Positions 49,146 to 60,651 of a stretch of 64,000 nucleotides of DNA are shown here, one piece after another. Below the pieces are notes generated by a model. That model was not told where the DNA came from. It worked only from the letters and a program-made list of their open reading frames with translations, and searched no databases. Numbering within the stretch: position 1 is the first letter of the stretch; every line of letters begins with the position of its first letter. The stretch covers positions 13,417,472 to 13,481,471 of the forward strand of contig NC_080059.1 in assembly GCF_026212465.1 (NCBI RefSeq), given 5' to 3'. This DNA comes from Amaranthus tricolor. Taxonomy: Eukaryota; Streptophyta; Magnoliopsida; Caryophyllales; Amaranthaceae. A program made the translations under genes and the position numbers.

Positions 49146-49535
49146 ACTTGTCTCTCATTCCCCCAACTTTTAAGTATTTTTATTGTTGAATTATACTTAA
49201 AAGATTTTTGTTTTCTGGGGTTTCATGAAGTATTTGCGTCTTCCCTTTTGTCTGATATCTTCTTTAGATCTTTTCTGGGTTCCTTAGTCATAAAACCAGG
49301 GCTTCCTCATGAACTCAGCTGGGCTCCTTAACTATTAAAGCCAACGCTTTCCCAATAGTTGCTTTACATTCTTCCACTATTTATTTATTTTACATGATAT
49401 AAATCATTATATAAATCATTACATAACTGTTTGAGAAATTTTTGTATGTATTGAATTTTTCTATTCTATTTACCAATGAATGTTTACAAATAAATTCTAC
49501 ATTTATACATAATATCTTTTGATCATTCTAATGTT
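49146..49535. other. Noncoding Tat interior
   Basis: Between the minisatellites and the integrase end there is AT-rich sequence with a short CATTATATAAATCATTACATA direct repeat near 49396-49425 and no coding signal. Confidence 0.4.
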
Positions 49536-49539
49536 CCAT

Positions 49540-50493
49540 TTATGTTTTAATGGTTCTCCATATGTTTGTAACTTGTATGTTCCATTGCCACAATCTTCTG
49601 AAATTATGTAAGGACCTTCTCATTCTTCTAGGTGGCCTTAACATTTGATAAGTTCCCATCTTCCATGTCGCATTCTCTCTTACTTCATCTATTAATTCCA
49701 GATCCAGAAGCTTGGATTCCTGATTTTCTTCCTGATTCCAATGTTTGACTCTTATGGTTTGCACCCCAATTTCAACGGGCAATAGTGCTTCTAATCCAAA
49801 AACCAGTTTGAACAGTGTTTAACATGTTGCTTCTTTCACATTGGTTCTTAATGACCACAGGACATCATAGATTTTATCCACCCATCTAGCTTTTTCCTCT
49901 TCTAGTTTTTTTTGCAAGCCATTTAAGATTTGCTTATTTGCAACTTCAGCTTGTCCATTGCATTGTGGATTGCAAACTAATGAGTATGCCACTCCAATTA
50001 TCAACAGTTAGGATCGTTGTAGCCCGAATCTAGTAATAACATTCTGCTAGATGAACTTTTCTACTTTTCTGGATGTGATTGTCGCAAGTTATTCAGCTTC
50101 TACCCATTTCGTGAAATAATCAATTGGCACAATCAGGTACTTTTTGCCCCCTGCTGCCAGCTTGAATGGTCCCAGAAGATCCAGTCCCCACTGAGCAAAT
50201 GGGCCTGGGTTGTGTATATACTTAAACTAAGATGCTGGTTGAATTATGCTTGGTGCAAACTTCTGGCACGTTTCACACTTCTGGACAAGGCATCAGGCAT
50301 CTTCAGTTGCTGTGGGCCAGTAATAACGAATTTTGATGGCTTTATGTGTCAGGGCCCTTGATCCTAAATGATGGCCGCAACACCCTTCATGAACCTCTCT
50401 TAGAATGCAATCAGCCTTAGATGATACACATTTCAGGCTTTCAGCAATGGTCCATTTTTGGCCTTCTTGTATAGCTCTCAATCTACCATGCAA
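49540..50493 (-). pseudogene. Tat integrase, internally deleted
   Basis: Minus-strand reading starts with HGRLRAIQEGQKW, then the zinc-binding part (EVHEGCCGHHLGSRALTHK ... CETCQKF) and GLDLLGPF with the first catalytic Asp. Then VITRFGLQRS jumps straight to CNPQCNGQAEVANKQILNGL, which holds the third residue (Glu), so about 30 residues containing the second Asp are missing. The end has EALLPVEIGVQT, the usual Tat integrase C-terminal piece. Stops interrupt at several places. Not functional. Confidence 0.8.
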
Positions 50494-50519
50494 AACTGAA
50501 GTGATTTTAACTTCAACTT

Positions 50520-51260
50520 TATAGCAAGAATTAGGTCTGCTGGGAGATCTTCTGTTTCTTTATATTGAATGATGTCTCTCATCCAATCTGGAATGTCTTT
50601 ACTGCCCACATTAAAAACGGATGTTGCATCTTCATGAATGGCACTCAAAGGTTTATCTCCATGAGGAATGATCTCTTCAAATTATGCATGCTCGAACTTT
50701 TCATTTTAAACAATGCATCTGCTTGCTCGTTCTGGGATCTGGGTAATCTTTCAACATGAACTGCCTCAAATTCTGAGATCAATTCCTTTGTTTTTTGTAA
50801 ATATTTCTGCATGTTTGTATCTTTGGTTTCATATTCTCCAAGAATCTTGTTTACCACAAACTAGGAGTCAGTTTTCAAACTGATTCTTCTTGCTTTGAGA
50901 GCTTTACACATCTGTAACCTAGCAATAACTGCCTCATATTCTGCTTCATTGTTGGTAGCCTTGAATTGGAATTTCAAAGCATATTCGATGATTTTCCCTT
51001 CTGGTGTTATCAGCACCAGTCCAGCCCCTGCACCTATGAGTCTGGATGAACCATCAATAACAAATGCCTGATAAGTTCTTTACCTTCATCCTGGTTTTCC
51101 ATTTCGCAAAAATATCAGCCAATGCTTGCCTTTTTATCGCCTTTTTGGGTTGATATTTGACTCCCATACCATTCAGCTCCACAACCCACTTTGCCAATCT
51201 GCCAAACCTTTTAATCTTTTCCAGACCCTTCTCCAAGGGGAGATCTGTTACGACTACTAC
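50520..51260 (-). pseudogene. Tat RNase H region, including an archaeal-type RNase H
   Basis: The right part (51236-51054) has LEKIKRFGRLAKWVVEL and AIKRQALADIFA, the linker after the classic gypsy RNase H. Then comes LIGAGAGLVLITPEGK, ATNNEAEYEAVIARL, a KTDSxFVVNKI segment and RLPRSQNEQADAL, which match the second, archaeal-type RNase H known from Tat elements. Catalytic acidic residues in NNEAEYEA, KTDS and NEQADAL are visible. Single stops, for example at 50858, break the frame. Confidence 0.75.
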
Positions 51261-51659
51261 TTGATAAGCATCAAAGTATGGTCTTCAATTTCTGACTGCA
51301 ATTATCACAGCATAAGCTGCTTTCTTAATCATTGTATATCTTTTGTTTCCGCATTGAGTAACAATCTACTCACAAATTATATTGGGAGTTGAACTTTGTC
51401 TTCCTCCCTGACCAATGCTGCATTTACTGTCAGCTGAGTTATTTCTATATACAGTTATAATGTTTCACCTGTTATAGGCCTTTCCATGGTTGACAGACTA
51501 TGTAAGTGTTCTTGATTGCTTGAATGCCTGACTTTGCTCTTCACCCCATTCAAAATTTTTGATTACTTCAAAACTTTAAAAATTGGCATTGTTCTCTCAA
51601 CTGACTTTGAAATGAATCTGGAAAGGGCTGCCATTCTTCCAGTCAGCCTCATCACTTCA

Positions 51660-52564
51660 TCTTGTTTTTTGACTATGCCAGATCAATCACTGCTTGAACT
51701 TTTATAGGGTTTGCATCAATTCCCCTCCGGTTAACTATATACCCCAAAAATTTCCTGGACTTAATCCCGAAAACACACTTTTTGAGATTAAGTTTCATTT
51801 TATATTTTCTCATATTATCAAATGTTTCTTGTAAATCTACTATCATCTCTTCTTCTGTTTTGCTTTTTACAATTGAATCATCTATGTATACTTCTAAATT
51901 TCTACCTCTCTGATTTTTGAAAATCTTATCCATTAACCTTTGATAGGTTGTCCCAGCATTCATTAGACCAAAAGGCATCATAACGTAGTTAAATACCCCT
52001 ACTGAGCATATAAATGCCTTTTTTCTTTATCAGCAGGGTCCATGAAGATTTGATGATAACCAGAAAAAGCATCCATACATGATAACAAGGCATATCGAGC
52101 AGTTGAGTCAACTAACTAGTCTATCCTAGGCAAAGGCTAAAAATCTTTTGGACAATATTTGTTTAAATTGGTAAAATCTATACACATCCTCCACTTATCG
52201 GGCTGAGGTTTCTACACCATAATAACATTTGCCAGCCATTGGGGCAGAGGCATTCTTCAATGAACCCAGCATCTAGCAGCTTTTGAACTTTTTCTTCAAT
52301 GATTTTGTCTTTTTCTAGACCGAAGTTCCTCTTCTTCTGCTTAACTGGCTTGACCCCTTTATATACATTGAGTTTATGGGTGACAATTTCTGGGTCAATG
52401 CCTGGCATGTCAGCTGCTGAGTAAGCAAAAATATCAGCATTTTGCCTCAAAACTTGAATCAAATAAAGACGATTTTGAGGATCCATATCTTTTCTGATTC
52501 TGACAGTATTTTCTGTTCCTTCGATCAGGGATACTTCCTTTATCTCTTGGTGGTCGATCTCCAT
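51660..52564 (-). pseudogene. Tat reverse transcriptase
   Basis: Reading leftwards: DIFAYSAADMPGIDPEIVTH and KQKKRNFGLEKDKIIEE (the lead-in typical of Tat), then a shifted frame with MCIDFTNLNKYCPKD, DAFSGYHQI, then MMPFGLMNAGTTYQRLMDKI and VYIDDSIVKSK. The YIDD catalytic motif and FGLMNAG are intact, and FLGYIVNRRGIDANP follows. Stops and at least two frameshifts (around 52200 and 52000) mean the copy is dead. The motif set identifies the lineage as Tat rather than chromovirus. Confidence 0.88.
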
Positions 52565-52599
52565 CTGTGAGGTACTCTTTTTAACATTTTCATCCTCAG

Positions 52600-53759
52600 A
52601 AGGTTTGAGATCTATTTCAACAGATTTTGAGTCTCAGACTCAGATGAAGAAGCAACAAATTTCATTTTTTTTATTGGGCCTTTTTTCTTTTTTTATTGTT
52701 TTTCCTGGCTCCTTTTCTTTTTCTTTCTGTTTTTATTGCACAGTACTTGCTTTATTTATCATGTTACAAGATCTTGCCATTTTCTGATTTCCTCTGGTTT
52801 TTCCCTCTCTCCCATCTTGACCTACAAAGAGTAAGGTCTGATGATGAGTAGATGGCATGCCAGTTATTGCCACAGTGAATTTCCTTCCCAGAGTACAATT
52901 ATATCTGGTTGGAGCATCAATTACGTAAAATTCCTAGGGTATTGTGATTATTACCCCTTGCTTATCTGTTATTGTCACAAGCAGAGTTATTTTCCCTTCT
53001 TCCTGCACTGATTCTCTTTAAAATCCCACAATGGGAGTGGAAGACCTCTTCAAAGTTTTGTCTTCCAAATCCATCTGGTCCCAACAAGATTTATAAATGA
53101 CGTTTACCTCAGCCCTACTGTCTAACAAAACTCTATGCACAGACTGATTAGCAATATCTACAATCATTACTAAAAGGATATGAGCGAAGATAAAATACCC
53201 CCCTGCAATCTTCCCTAGTAAATGTCATGTCTGGCATAGGTGGTGGCTCTGCCTGCTCTATCACCTTCATTAACACTAATCTGGGAGCAATAGCAGCTCT
53301 TAGATGAGCTTTAGAATCTTCTATTCCCCCGGATTTCTAGAATATAACCAAAGTTTCCTTCTTTTTCTTTTGGGTCGGCTCTTCCTCACTTCTAGCCTCC
53401 CCTCCTCTTCTAGATCCGCTCTCAGCTTGTCTTTTTGTGGAATCCCTTTCTGATATTGCTGAAAATAACCCCTTTTGATCAGATCTTCAATGTTATTCAT
53501 TAAAGACTTACAATGCTTTGTCTAGTGTCATGGACATTCATGGAATTTGCAGTAAGCATCTGGGTTCTTTCCAGCTAGCTTTCTCTAGATGGGGCTTTGC
53601 CATTTGGTTTGATCCTTGTGCAGATTTAAAATCTTAGCCCTAGACTCCTTTAATGGTGTATAATCAATGTAATTATGAAGTCCTGGCACATCCAAATCTT
53701 CGGTTCTTACCAGCTTCTTCCCTCTATCATTCCTTTCTGCCGGCTTTTTCGTTCTCTCA
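52600..53759 (-). pseudogene. Tat gag C-terminus and protease, cut by the Sirevirus
   Basis: Gag end: 53560-53440 gives NPDAYCKFHECP and HCKSLMNNIEDLIKRGY, the plant Tat gag segment. Protease: 53140-53000 gives VHRVLLDSRAEVNVIYKSCW, where the active-site DSG/DTG has become DSR, followed by EFYVIDAPTRYNCTLGR. Stops and frameshifts are present. Sequence at 53759 is gag-like Lys/Arg-rich coding and is interrupted by the Sirevirus LTR. Confidence 0.75.
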
Positions 53760-55018
53760 TGTTGGCCTCTTAAGGTTTTGATGATGACCTCACTTTTAAA
53801 TAAACAAACATATTTTTAGAGATTGTTTTGTAGGTATATATCCGGTTTAATTTGAATCGTTGATGAAGCCTATGACTTGATTCGTGGAAGTTGTACATGT
53901 CTCAAATATCCAAGAAGTTGGGCAATTGCTTTAGAAGTCAGTTTACTGTTCCTAGAGTTGAAGTCCTGACGATAGTTGTAGATGTAGACAGTGCGTTGTT
54001 CCCCACGATACAGGTCTGAAGAAGACATTGACTGGAAGTAACGAAAATTACGTTTTCTGTTTTAGTTAATGTAAAAGGTTAAAATTTAGTTAGTTGCTTA
54101 ATTAAATTTATTTATTAATTGGCAAATGATTTTTTAAAACGCCTAAAAACATGGAGAAGACTAATTCCTTATTTGTCTCCTATAAAATCGGACATCCAAG
54201 AGATTTATTCTCTACTTTGAATTAGTCTCCTACATTTTAGGATCTTCCTTTAACCCATGTAATTTTAACCGTGCAAGAATACAGCAGTTATTTTCCACCT
54301 CTACTTTCAACTAACTTCCCACTTTCTTTGGGAGCAAGTAAGTTTATGGAAGTCATGGGATAAGTGCACCTCATGGAGAATGTGGGATGAGTGCACTGAT
54401 GGCTGTTCCCTTTATAAAAGAGGGAAGCTACGGTTAAGCTGTGTATGCATTAAGAGTGTCCGTTAAAGGGAGTTTAATTTAGAAAAATATTCTAAGTTAT
54501 TTTAATGCCAATTAATTCATTATATTTTTCTTGAGCAACTACTTAATTTTGATCTTCTTAAGAATTAGCCTTGTAAAGGGTAATTGAGTGTTTTGTTGTA
54601 ATTAGACTTATGGGAAGTCTAAGGGAATAGAGAATAGAAGCGTGAGAAGAGAAAGAGAAGGAGAGAAAGAGAAGAGAAGAGAAGTAGGCCTAAGCAGAGA
54701 AGCTTCGAGTGAAGCATTTAGAGAATTGAGAAGCTTCAAGTGAAGCAAACATTGTTTTGTGTAATTGTATTTAATTGCCTAAACATAGTGAGAATTTTGA
54801 AATCCCGGGGGGTCGTGGTTTTTCCTTCTTATTAGGCCAAGAAGGTTTCCACGTAAAATCTTTGTCTCCGTTTATTATTTTTCTTTTCGTTTTTAAGTTT
54901 AAGTTTTGTTCTTTACTTGATACAATTCCGCAAAAATTAGAGGCAAAAATCTTAAACCTACTACACAACAATTCACCCCCCCTCTTGTTGCATTCGATCA
55001 TCTATTAGCATTCCTACA
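53760..55018 (+). mobile_element. 5' LTR of the Sirevirus
   Basis: 1259 bp, TGTTGGCC...CCTACA, directly followed by the primer binding site. A TATA box TTTATAAAAG lies at 54411-54420. Downstream is a long purine run of GAGAAG units (54630-54690). The visible 892 bases of the 3' LTR differ at five positions. The 5 bases before it, CTCAT, should recur after the 3' LTR. Confidence 0.95.
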
Positions 55019-55020
55019 AT

Positions 55021-55032
55021 TGGTATCAGAGC
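55021..55032 (+). other. Primer binding site (initiator tRNA-Met)
   Basis: TGGTATCAGAGC, complementary to the 3' end of plant initiator methionine tRNA, two bases after the 5' LTR. It primes minus-strand DNA synthesis. Confidence 0.95.
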
Positions 55033-55072
55033 TTTGTTCCTCATTTGATCAGGAAACCCTGAGAGCAGTATC

Positions 55073-56902
55073 ATGTTCCCTGTCAAGATGTTGAAGATGA
55101 ACGAACGCATGGAAGAAGGGTACTCTACGCAAAGGCCACCCATGTTTGATGGGAAATTCTATACCTACTGGAAAAATAGAATGGAAATCTTTATAAAGGC
55201 CGAAAATTACCAAGTTTGGAGAGTTATTGAAATTGGAGACTTTGAGGTGACGACCATCAACTCCAATAACGAAGCAATTCCAAAACCAATCACTGAATAT
55301 GAAAAAGAAGATTTTCAAAAGATGGAGATGAACGCTCTTGCTATCAAGTTACTTCACTGTGGGCTTGGTCCAAATGAGCACAATCGTATTATGGGTTGCA
55401 AAACCGCTAAGCAGATTTGGGACCTGCTAGAAGTTACCCATGAAGGTACTAGTGAAGTAAAGCGATCCAAGATTGACTTGCTAATGTCCAAATATGAAAG
55501 ATTCGTCATGGAACCGAGGGAAAACATTCAAGAGATGTTCACTAGGTTCACAAATATTACGAATGAATTAGTCTCTCTTGGTAGAATCATTCCCGTTGAT
55601 GAACAAGTTAGGAAAATACTTAGGAGTCTTCCTCAAGACGAACGCTGGAGAGCTAAGGTCACAGCCATCCAGGAGTCCAAAGATTTCACCAAGTTTAATT
55701 TGGAAGAGTTGGCTGGTTCCCTCATGACTCATGAATTGCATTTGGGAACAGCTGACAGTTCCCGAAACAAAGGACTGGCTCTGGCTGCAGATGATAGTGA
55801 AGAGTCAGACGCTGGTGAAGAGGAAGCTGCTATGTTGGCACGTAAATTCAAAAAATTCTTCAGGAACAGCAGATATAGAAATCAAAGAAACAACAAAGAA
55901 AAAGGAACTGCTAACTTGAAGACAAATTTTGAATGCCACAAGTGTGGGAGCACTGATCACTTCATCAAGGATTGCCCTCAATGGAAAAATGAGAGGGGCA
56001 AGGGAAAAGCAAGAGAAGTTGGTAAACAATATAAGAAAGGAAACTTCAAAACTGATTTTAGAAAGGCAATGATCGCAGCTTGGGGTGATACGGAGAGCGA
56101 GGCTGAGACAGAAGCTCCAGTGGAGGAAGAAACAGCAAACCTATGTCTCATGGCATCTCATGAAGAGTCTAAAGAAAAAGAGGTAATGTCTTCTAGTCCA
56201 TCTCCTAAACAACTGTCTAATTTAAGTAAGAATAAATTAATCAAATTGTTGTTAGAGACACAAGAAAAGTTGAATGAAAAAACAGCTAAGTGTCTCCAAA
56301 TTGAGAAAGACCTTAACTTAAGTAAAGATCATATCTCATACCTAAATTCCTTTAGGATCGATGTGCAAAGTAGATTTTTTGATTTGTTAGATAAGAATAT
56401 CATTTTAAAAGAACAATTGGAGAAATTAAAACAGGATTTCATTATTCTTAACATTGAATTAAATCAAAACAAATTGCTAGGATTAAAATTGGTTGAAAAT
56501 GATAAAACCACTCATGTGTTTAGCACGGAATTTCAAGAAATAAAATTAAAATTAGAATCATATGAAAAGGAAAATAAGTTTCTAAAAGATCAAATTAATT
56601 TAAAAGTAAAAGGGAAAATCAATGAAATTCCCAAATGGATTCTAAATGCTAAAACCAAGAGTAAAGAAGGTCTAGGTTATGTTAAGAATGAAAAAAGGAA
56701 AAAGGTCTATGTAGATCTCCCTAGTAGTAAAATCTGTTCCTTTTGTGGTAAAAATGGACACCTAAAATATCAATGTGTAAAAAGGGAACAACACACTAAA
56801 GTAAATGAAACTTATGTCGAATGCATATGGATTGAGAAACATGATTCAAATTTAATCGACAGGGAACCCAAGACTGATTGGGTTCCTAAAACTAACCATT
56901 AG
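55073..56902 (+). CDS. Sirevirus Gag
   Basis: A 609-residue capsid/nucleocapsid polyprotein that packages the element's RNA in the cytoplasm. ATG at 55073 is near others (MFPVKMLKMNERM), 40 bases after the primer binding site. Residues about 23-220 are the copia Gag domain (FDGKFYTYWKNRMEIFIKA, TAKQIWDLLEVTHEGTSEVK, IQEMFTRFTNITNELVSLG). A CCHC knuckle lies at about 287-301 (CHKCGSTDHFIKDC); Glu-rich and coiled-coil segments occupy about 340-510; a second CCHC knuckle lies at about 554-568 (CSFCGKNGHLKYQC). The extended C-terminus with a second knuckle is characteristic of Sirevirus. The frame ends in TAG (56900-56902), and pol continues in the same frame. No internal damage is seen. Confidence 0.93.
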   Translation: MFPVKMLKMNERMEEGYSTQRPPMFDGKFYTYWKNRMEIFIKAENYQVWRVIEIGDFEVTTINSNNEAIPKPITEYEKEDFQKMEMNALAIKLLHCGLGPNEHNRIMGCKTAKQIWDLLEVTHEGTSEVKRSKIDLLMSKYERFVMEPRENIQEMFTRFTNITNELVSLGRIIPVDEQVRKILRSLPQDERWRAKVTAIQESKDFTKFNLEELAGSLMTHELHLGTADSSRNKGLALAADDSEESDAGEEEAAMLARKFKKFFRNSRYRNQRNNKEKGTANLKTNFECHKCGSTDHFIKDCPQWKNERGKGKAREVGKQYKKGNFKTDFRKAMIAAWGDTESEAETEAPVEEETANLCLMASHEESKEKEVMSSSPSPKQLSNLSKNKLIKLLLETQEKLNEKTAKCLQIEKDLNLSKDHISYLNSFRIDVQSRFFDLLDKNIILKEQLEKLKQDFIILNIELNQNKLLGLKLVENDKTTHVFSTEFQEIKLKLESYEKENKFLKDQINLKVKGKINEIPKWILNAKTKSKEGLGYVKNEKRKKVYVDLPSSKICSFCGKNGHLKYQCVKREQHTKVNETYVECIWIEKHDSNLIDREPKTDWVPKTNH

Positions 56903-56914
56903 TTTGCTTTACAG
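56801..56914 (+). promoter_or_regulatory. Candidate in-frame intron removing the gag stop
   Basis: The sequence around the stop resembles a 3' splice site: a branch-like ACTAAC (56891-56896), then TTTGCTTTACAG ending at 56914. A donor AAA/GTAAAT at 56801 is in phase 0, as is the acceptor exon start GCT at 56915, so removal of these 114 nt would fuse Gag to Pol in frame without the stop. Another phase-0 donor is TGT/GTAAAA at 56777. Prediction only; readthrough or a simple mutation are the alternatives. Confidence 0.35.
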
Positions 56915-59900
56915 GCTCAAGTGAGGGGGAACAACTCATGGTATCTCGACAGTGGGTGTTCTAAGCACATGACGGGTGATAAATCAAGATTTCTCTCACT
57001 TGAAGCGTATGATGGGGGAACTGTAACCTTCGGTGATAACATGAAGGGTGAAATAATCGCCAAAGAAAAGGTTGGAAGATCAAGTTCCCATGCCATTAAT
57101 AACGTATTTTTAGTCGAGAATTTAAAACACAATTTGTTAAGTATTTCTCAATTTTGCGACAAAGGTAACTTTGTTAAGTTTACTTCTGAACGATGCATAA
57201 TTTCTAGGAACAATACAGGAGACCCTGTACTAGAGGGAATCAGAAAAGGGAACACCTATGTGGTGGACCTGGACACTGTTCCCAGAAACAGTCTAACGTG
57301 TTTAAGCGTTATAGAAAAAGACCCACTTCTTTGGCACAAGCGACTAGGTCATGCTAGCTATTCATTGATTAACTCTTTAAGATCAAAAGACCTAGTAAGA
57401 GGATTACCTGCAATAAAATTCCTCAAAAATGAAATTTGTGATCCTTGTGCTAAAGGAAAACAAGTGCGGTCATCCTTTAAATCAAAGTTTCTGGTGACTA
57501 CCTCTAGACCATTAGAATTAATTCATATGGATCTATGTGGACCTATGAAAACACAAAGCCGTAGTGGCAAAAGATATGTGTTTGTCATAGTTGATGACTA
57601 TAGTAGATTTACTTGGACCCTATTTCTAGTAAGCAAAGACGAAGCCTTCGATGAGTTTGTTTCTTTTGCTAATAAAATACAAAAATCTACCAGTAATTCT
57701 ATTGTTCACATTAGATCGGATCATGGCAAAGAATTTGAAAACTCAAACTTCATTAATTATTGTAATGAACATGGTATAAATCACAATTTTTCCGCTCCTA
57801 GAACACCACAACAAAATGGAGTGGTGGAAAGGAAGAATAGAACCCTAGAAGAAATGGCTAGGACCATGTTGATTGCTAGTGGTCTACCTAGGAATTTTTG
57901 GGCAGAAGCCGTCAATACTGCATGCTATATTTTGAATCGTGTAATAATAAGGCCAATCACTTCTAAGACACCCTATGAATTACTCAAAGGTGTTAAACCA
58001 AATATTTCCTATTTTCGTGTGTTTGGATGCAAATGTTTTGTTCATGTGAATGGTAAACGAAATATAGGTAAGTTTGATGAAAGAAGTGATGAAGCAGTAT
58101 TCCTCGGTTATTCATCACATAGCAAAGCTTACAGAGTTTACAATAAAAGAACAATGTGCGTAGAGGAATCTATTTACATAATTTTTGATGAAACTAACTT
58201 TTCAACAAGTGAACAGGAAACAAATAATATTAAAATAGGTCTTGCAAATTTTGAAGATGATGATGAAGGAGTTAAAATGCAAGATCTAGGAACAGCAGGT
58301 GAACAGCCAATACAAGAAGAGGCAGGAGAAACTGACCAAGTCCAGGAACTACCAGCTCAACAGGACCAGCAGACTGTTCCCAATCCAGCTGTTCCCGCAG
58401 ATGACCAAGATGATCCAGTAGCTGAACAAAATGCAAATCAAGATGCTGAATCAGAACATGCTACTGTTCCCTCCAAAGAATTTGTGCCTAAACCTTGGAA
58501 ATACCAAAGTTATCATCCTCTTGATCTGATTATAAGTGATATAAATAAGGGAACACAAACAAGATCCCAAATGAGAAATTTTTGTGCACACTTTGCGTTC
58601 CTATCATCACTTGAACCTAAAAGTCACGAGGAAGCTTTAAAGGATTCCGATTGGATAGTTGCCATGCAAGATGAATTGAACGAGTTTGAGAGAAATAAAG
58701 TGTGGCACTTGGAACCCAAACCGAAAAACAAGAAGGTAATTGGTTTGAAATGGGTGTTTCGAAATAAGCAAGATGAACATGGAATAATTGTGAGAAGCAA
58801 AGCAAGACTCGTGGTCAAAGGATATAATCAACAAGAAGGTATTGATTACACTGAGACTTTTGCACCAGTAGCAAGGTTAGAGGCTATTAGAATTTTAATT
58901 TCTTTTGCTGCATTCATGAATTTTAAATTATATCAAATGGATGTGAAATGTGCTTTTTTAAATGGCTTTCTTGATGAAGAAGTTTTTGTTGAACAACCCC
59001 CAGGTTTTGAGAATACCTCTTGTCCTGATCATGTCTACAAGCTTGATAAAGCCCTATATGGCTTGAAGCAAGCTCCTAGGCAATGGTATGAAAGACTATC
59101 AAAGTTTTTGATTCAAAATAACTTTGTTAGAGGAAAAATCGACAAAACCTTGTTCTTTAAGAATAAAGGTTCTCATATTTTGGTTGTTCAAATTTATGTT
59201 GATGATATTATTTTTGGTGCTACTAATGATTTATTATGTAAAGAATTTGCTAACCTAATGGGCACAGAATTTGAAATGAGCATGATGGGAGAACGAAATT
59301 TCTTCCTTGGGTTACAAATTAAACAAACTGAAAATGGTATCTTCATTCATCAACAAAAATATATAAAAGAACTTCTAAAGAAATATGGTCTAACAAATGC
59401 TAAAACCAACCATACACCCATGGCTACAAATGTTAGATTAGATGAAGACCTAAAAGGAACTAACGTAGATCAAACAATGTATCGAGGCATGATAGATTCT
59501 TTATTATATCTAACTGCAAGTAGACCTGATATTTCCTTTAGTGTTGGTTTATGTGCTAGATTTCAATCAAATCCTAAAGAATCACATCTCATGGCAGTCA
59601 AACGAATTTTAAGATATTTGAAGGGAACAGATGACTTGTCCTTATTTTATCCTAAAAGTGATGTTTATGATTTAAAAGGTTTTAGTGATGCAGATTATGC
59701 AGGTGATCTTGTAAATAGAAAAAGTACATCAGGTATGGTACAATTTCTTGGCTCATGTTTAGTTTCATGGAGTTCCAAGAAGCAAAATACTGTTGCATTA
59801 TCCACTGCCGAAGCTGAATACGTAGCAGCAGCAGCTTGCTGTTCCCAAATGCTTTGGATAAAACAGCAACTAAGAGATTTTGGTATTAAAGTTGAATGCA

Positions 59901-60139
59901 TTCCTATTTATTGTGATAATACCAGTGCCATATGTATATCCAAAGATCCAGTGCATCATTCTCGTGCTAAACATATACATATTAGACATCATTTTCTTAA
60001 GGATAACGTAGAACACAAAAATATTATATTAAAGCATGTTAACACAAATGAACAAATTGCAGATATTCTGACCAAACCACTTCCTAGGAAACAATATGAA
60101 AAGATGAGATTGGAACTTGGTATGATCAAGCTCCACTAA
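56903..60139 (+). CDS. Sirevirus Pol (protease, integrase, RT, RNase H)
   Basis: About 1078 residues from the gag stop to TAA 60137-60139, open throughout, with no ATG before the protease motif; it must be made as a Gag-Pol fusion. Protease: [14 protein letters not shown] at the start. Pre-integrase: [10 protein letters not shown] ... CDPCAKGK (HHCC). Integrase [23 protein letters not shown] and [11 protein letters not shown], all catalytic residues present. [48 protein letters not shown] and YVDD at 59195-59206. RNase [28 protein letters not shown] and HIHIRHHFL. It copies genomic RNA into DNA in virus-like particles and inserts it in the nucleus. All domains look competent. Confidence 0.95.
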   Translation, partial: FALQAQVRGNNSWYLDSGCSKHMTGDKSRFLSLEAYDGGTVTFGDNMKGEIIAKEKVGRSSSHAINNVFLVENLKHNLLSISQFCDKGNFVKFTSERCIISRNNTGDPVLEGIRKGNTYVVDLDTVPRNSLTCLSVIEKDPLLWHKRLGHASYSLINSLRSKDLVRGLPAIKFLKNEICDPCAKGKQVRSSFKSKFLVTTSRPLELIHMDLCGPMKTQSRSGKRYVFVIVDDYSRFTWTLFLVSKDEAFDEFVSFANKIQKSTSNSIVHIRSDHGKEFENSNFINYCNEHGINHNFSAPRTPQQNGVVERKNRTLEEMARTMLIASGLPRNFWAEAVNTACYILNRVIIRPITSKTPYELLKGVKPNISYFRVFGCKCFVHVNGKRNIGKFDERSDEAVFLGYSSHSKAYRVYNKRTMCVEESIYIIFDETNFSTSEQETNNIKIGLANFEDDDEGVKMQDLGTAGEQPIQEEAGETDQVQELPAQQDQQTVPNPAVPADDQDDPVAEQNANQDAESEHATVPSKEFVPKPWKYQSYHPLDLIISDINKGTQTRSQMRNFCAHFAFLSSLEPKSHEEALKDSDWIVAMQDELNEFERNKVWHLEPKPKNKKVIGLKWVFRNKQDEHGIIVRSKARLVVKGYNQQEGIDYTETFAPVARLEAIRILISFAAFMNFKLYQMDVKCAFLNGFLDEEVFVEQPPGFENTSCPDHVYKLDKALYGLKQAPRQWYERLSKFLIQNNFVRGKIDKTLFFKNKGSHILVVQIYVDDIIFGATNDLLCKEFANLMGTEFEMSMMGERNFFLGLQIKQTENGIFIHQQKYIKELLKKYGLTNAKTNHTPMATNVRLDEDLKGTNVDQTMYRGMIDSLLYLTASRPDISFSVGLCARFQSNPKESHLMAVKRILRYLKGTDDLSLFYPKSDVYDLKGFSDADYAGDLVNRKSTSGMVQFLGSCLVSWSSKKQNTVALSTAEAEYVAAAACCSQMLWIKQQLRDFGIKVECIPIYCDNTSAICISKDPVHHSRAKHIHIRHHFLKDNVEHKNIILKHVNTNEQIADILTKPLPRKQYEKMRLELGMIKLH

Positions 60140-60651
60140 AGTTAGTTGCATATATTTCCCATTGAAGCATCATGAGAATGAAAAGGTCAGGAATCAATCT
60201 CAATATCTTGATTGAAAATCAATTATAGCATGGATCAGGTAAACACGTAATAAAGTTTGTACTATGAATGACTTCACGTTTGCATGTTGTTAGTTTGATC
60301 AGACCACAGCAATATGTTCATTTTTTTTCTTTTCTTCATAATATTTCATAATATCATAATTCATTTTGTTTTTCTAAAATTATTTCATTTTGATTTCATT
60401 TTCATAAATAATATTATCATGTTGTTTAGAAATTCAACAGCCAACTTAAATTAAATTTTGGGAAAACGTCTTTCTTCACTCAAGTAATGCAAAGGCAATA
60501 AAGAGATGGAACTTGGAGGAGTAACCGTCACTTCAATCATTTAAAAACCCCTCCTTTACGTCATTACACACTACCTTCCCAAACCTTCTCTCAATTTCTC
60601 ATTCAAGAAACCGTCCTTCTTCCTTCTCTCAAAACCTTCAAAAATTCAAAA
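60140..60651 (+). other. Pol to envelope-like spacer
   Basis: About 510 bases with no ORF. A T-rich tract (60320-60428) ends in GTTGTTTAG/A, a possible 3' splice site for a subgenomic RNA carrying the envelope-like frame. A C/T-rich leader-like stretch (60545-60650) precedes the ATG. Confidence 0.5.

Larger units (their letters stand above)
43265..53759 (-). mobile_element. Tat-lineage Ty3/gypsy retrotransposon, 5' part cut off by a Sirevirus
   Basis: In minus orientation the parts are gag end (53759-53300), protease, RT, RNase H domains, integrase (to 49540), minisatellite arrays (49140-48790), an opposite-strand extra gene (44901-48630), a second minisatellite (44390-44230) and the 3' LTR. 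Integrase ahead of a long spacer with extra ORF and tandem repeats is the known Tat/Ogre/Retand layout. The Sirevirus inserted within gag at 53759/53760, so 5' LTR and the rest of gag should continue past its right end. Confidence 0.82.

Noticed and set aside
56900..56902. TMV-type stop readthrough at the gag-pol border
   Set aside because: The codons after UAG (UUU GCU) do not fit the CAA UUA-type context; kept only as an alternative to splicing or mutation.
58617..58834. Three overlapping minus-strand frames opposite pol
   Set aside because: Shadows of the intact pol reading frame.
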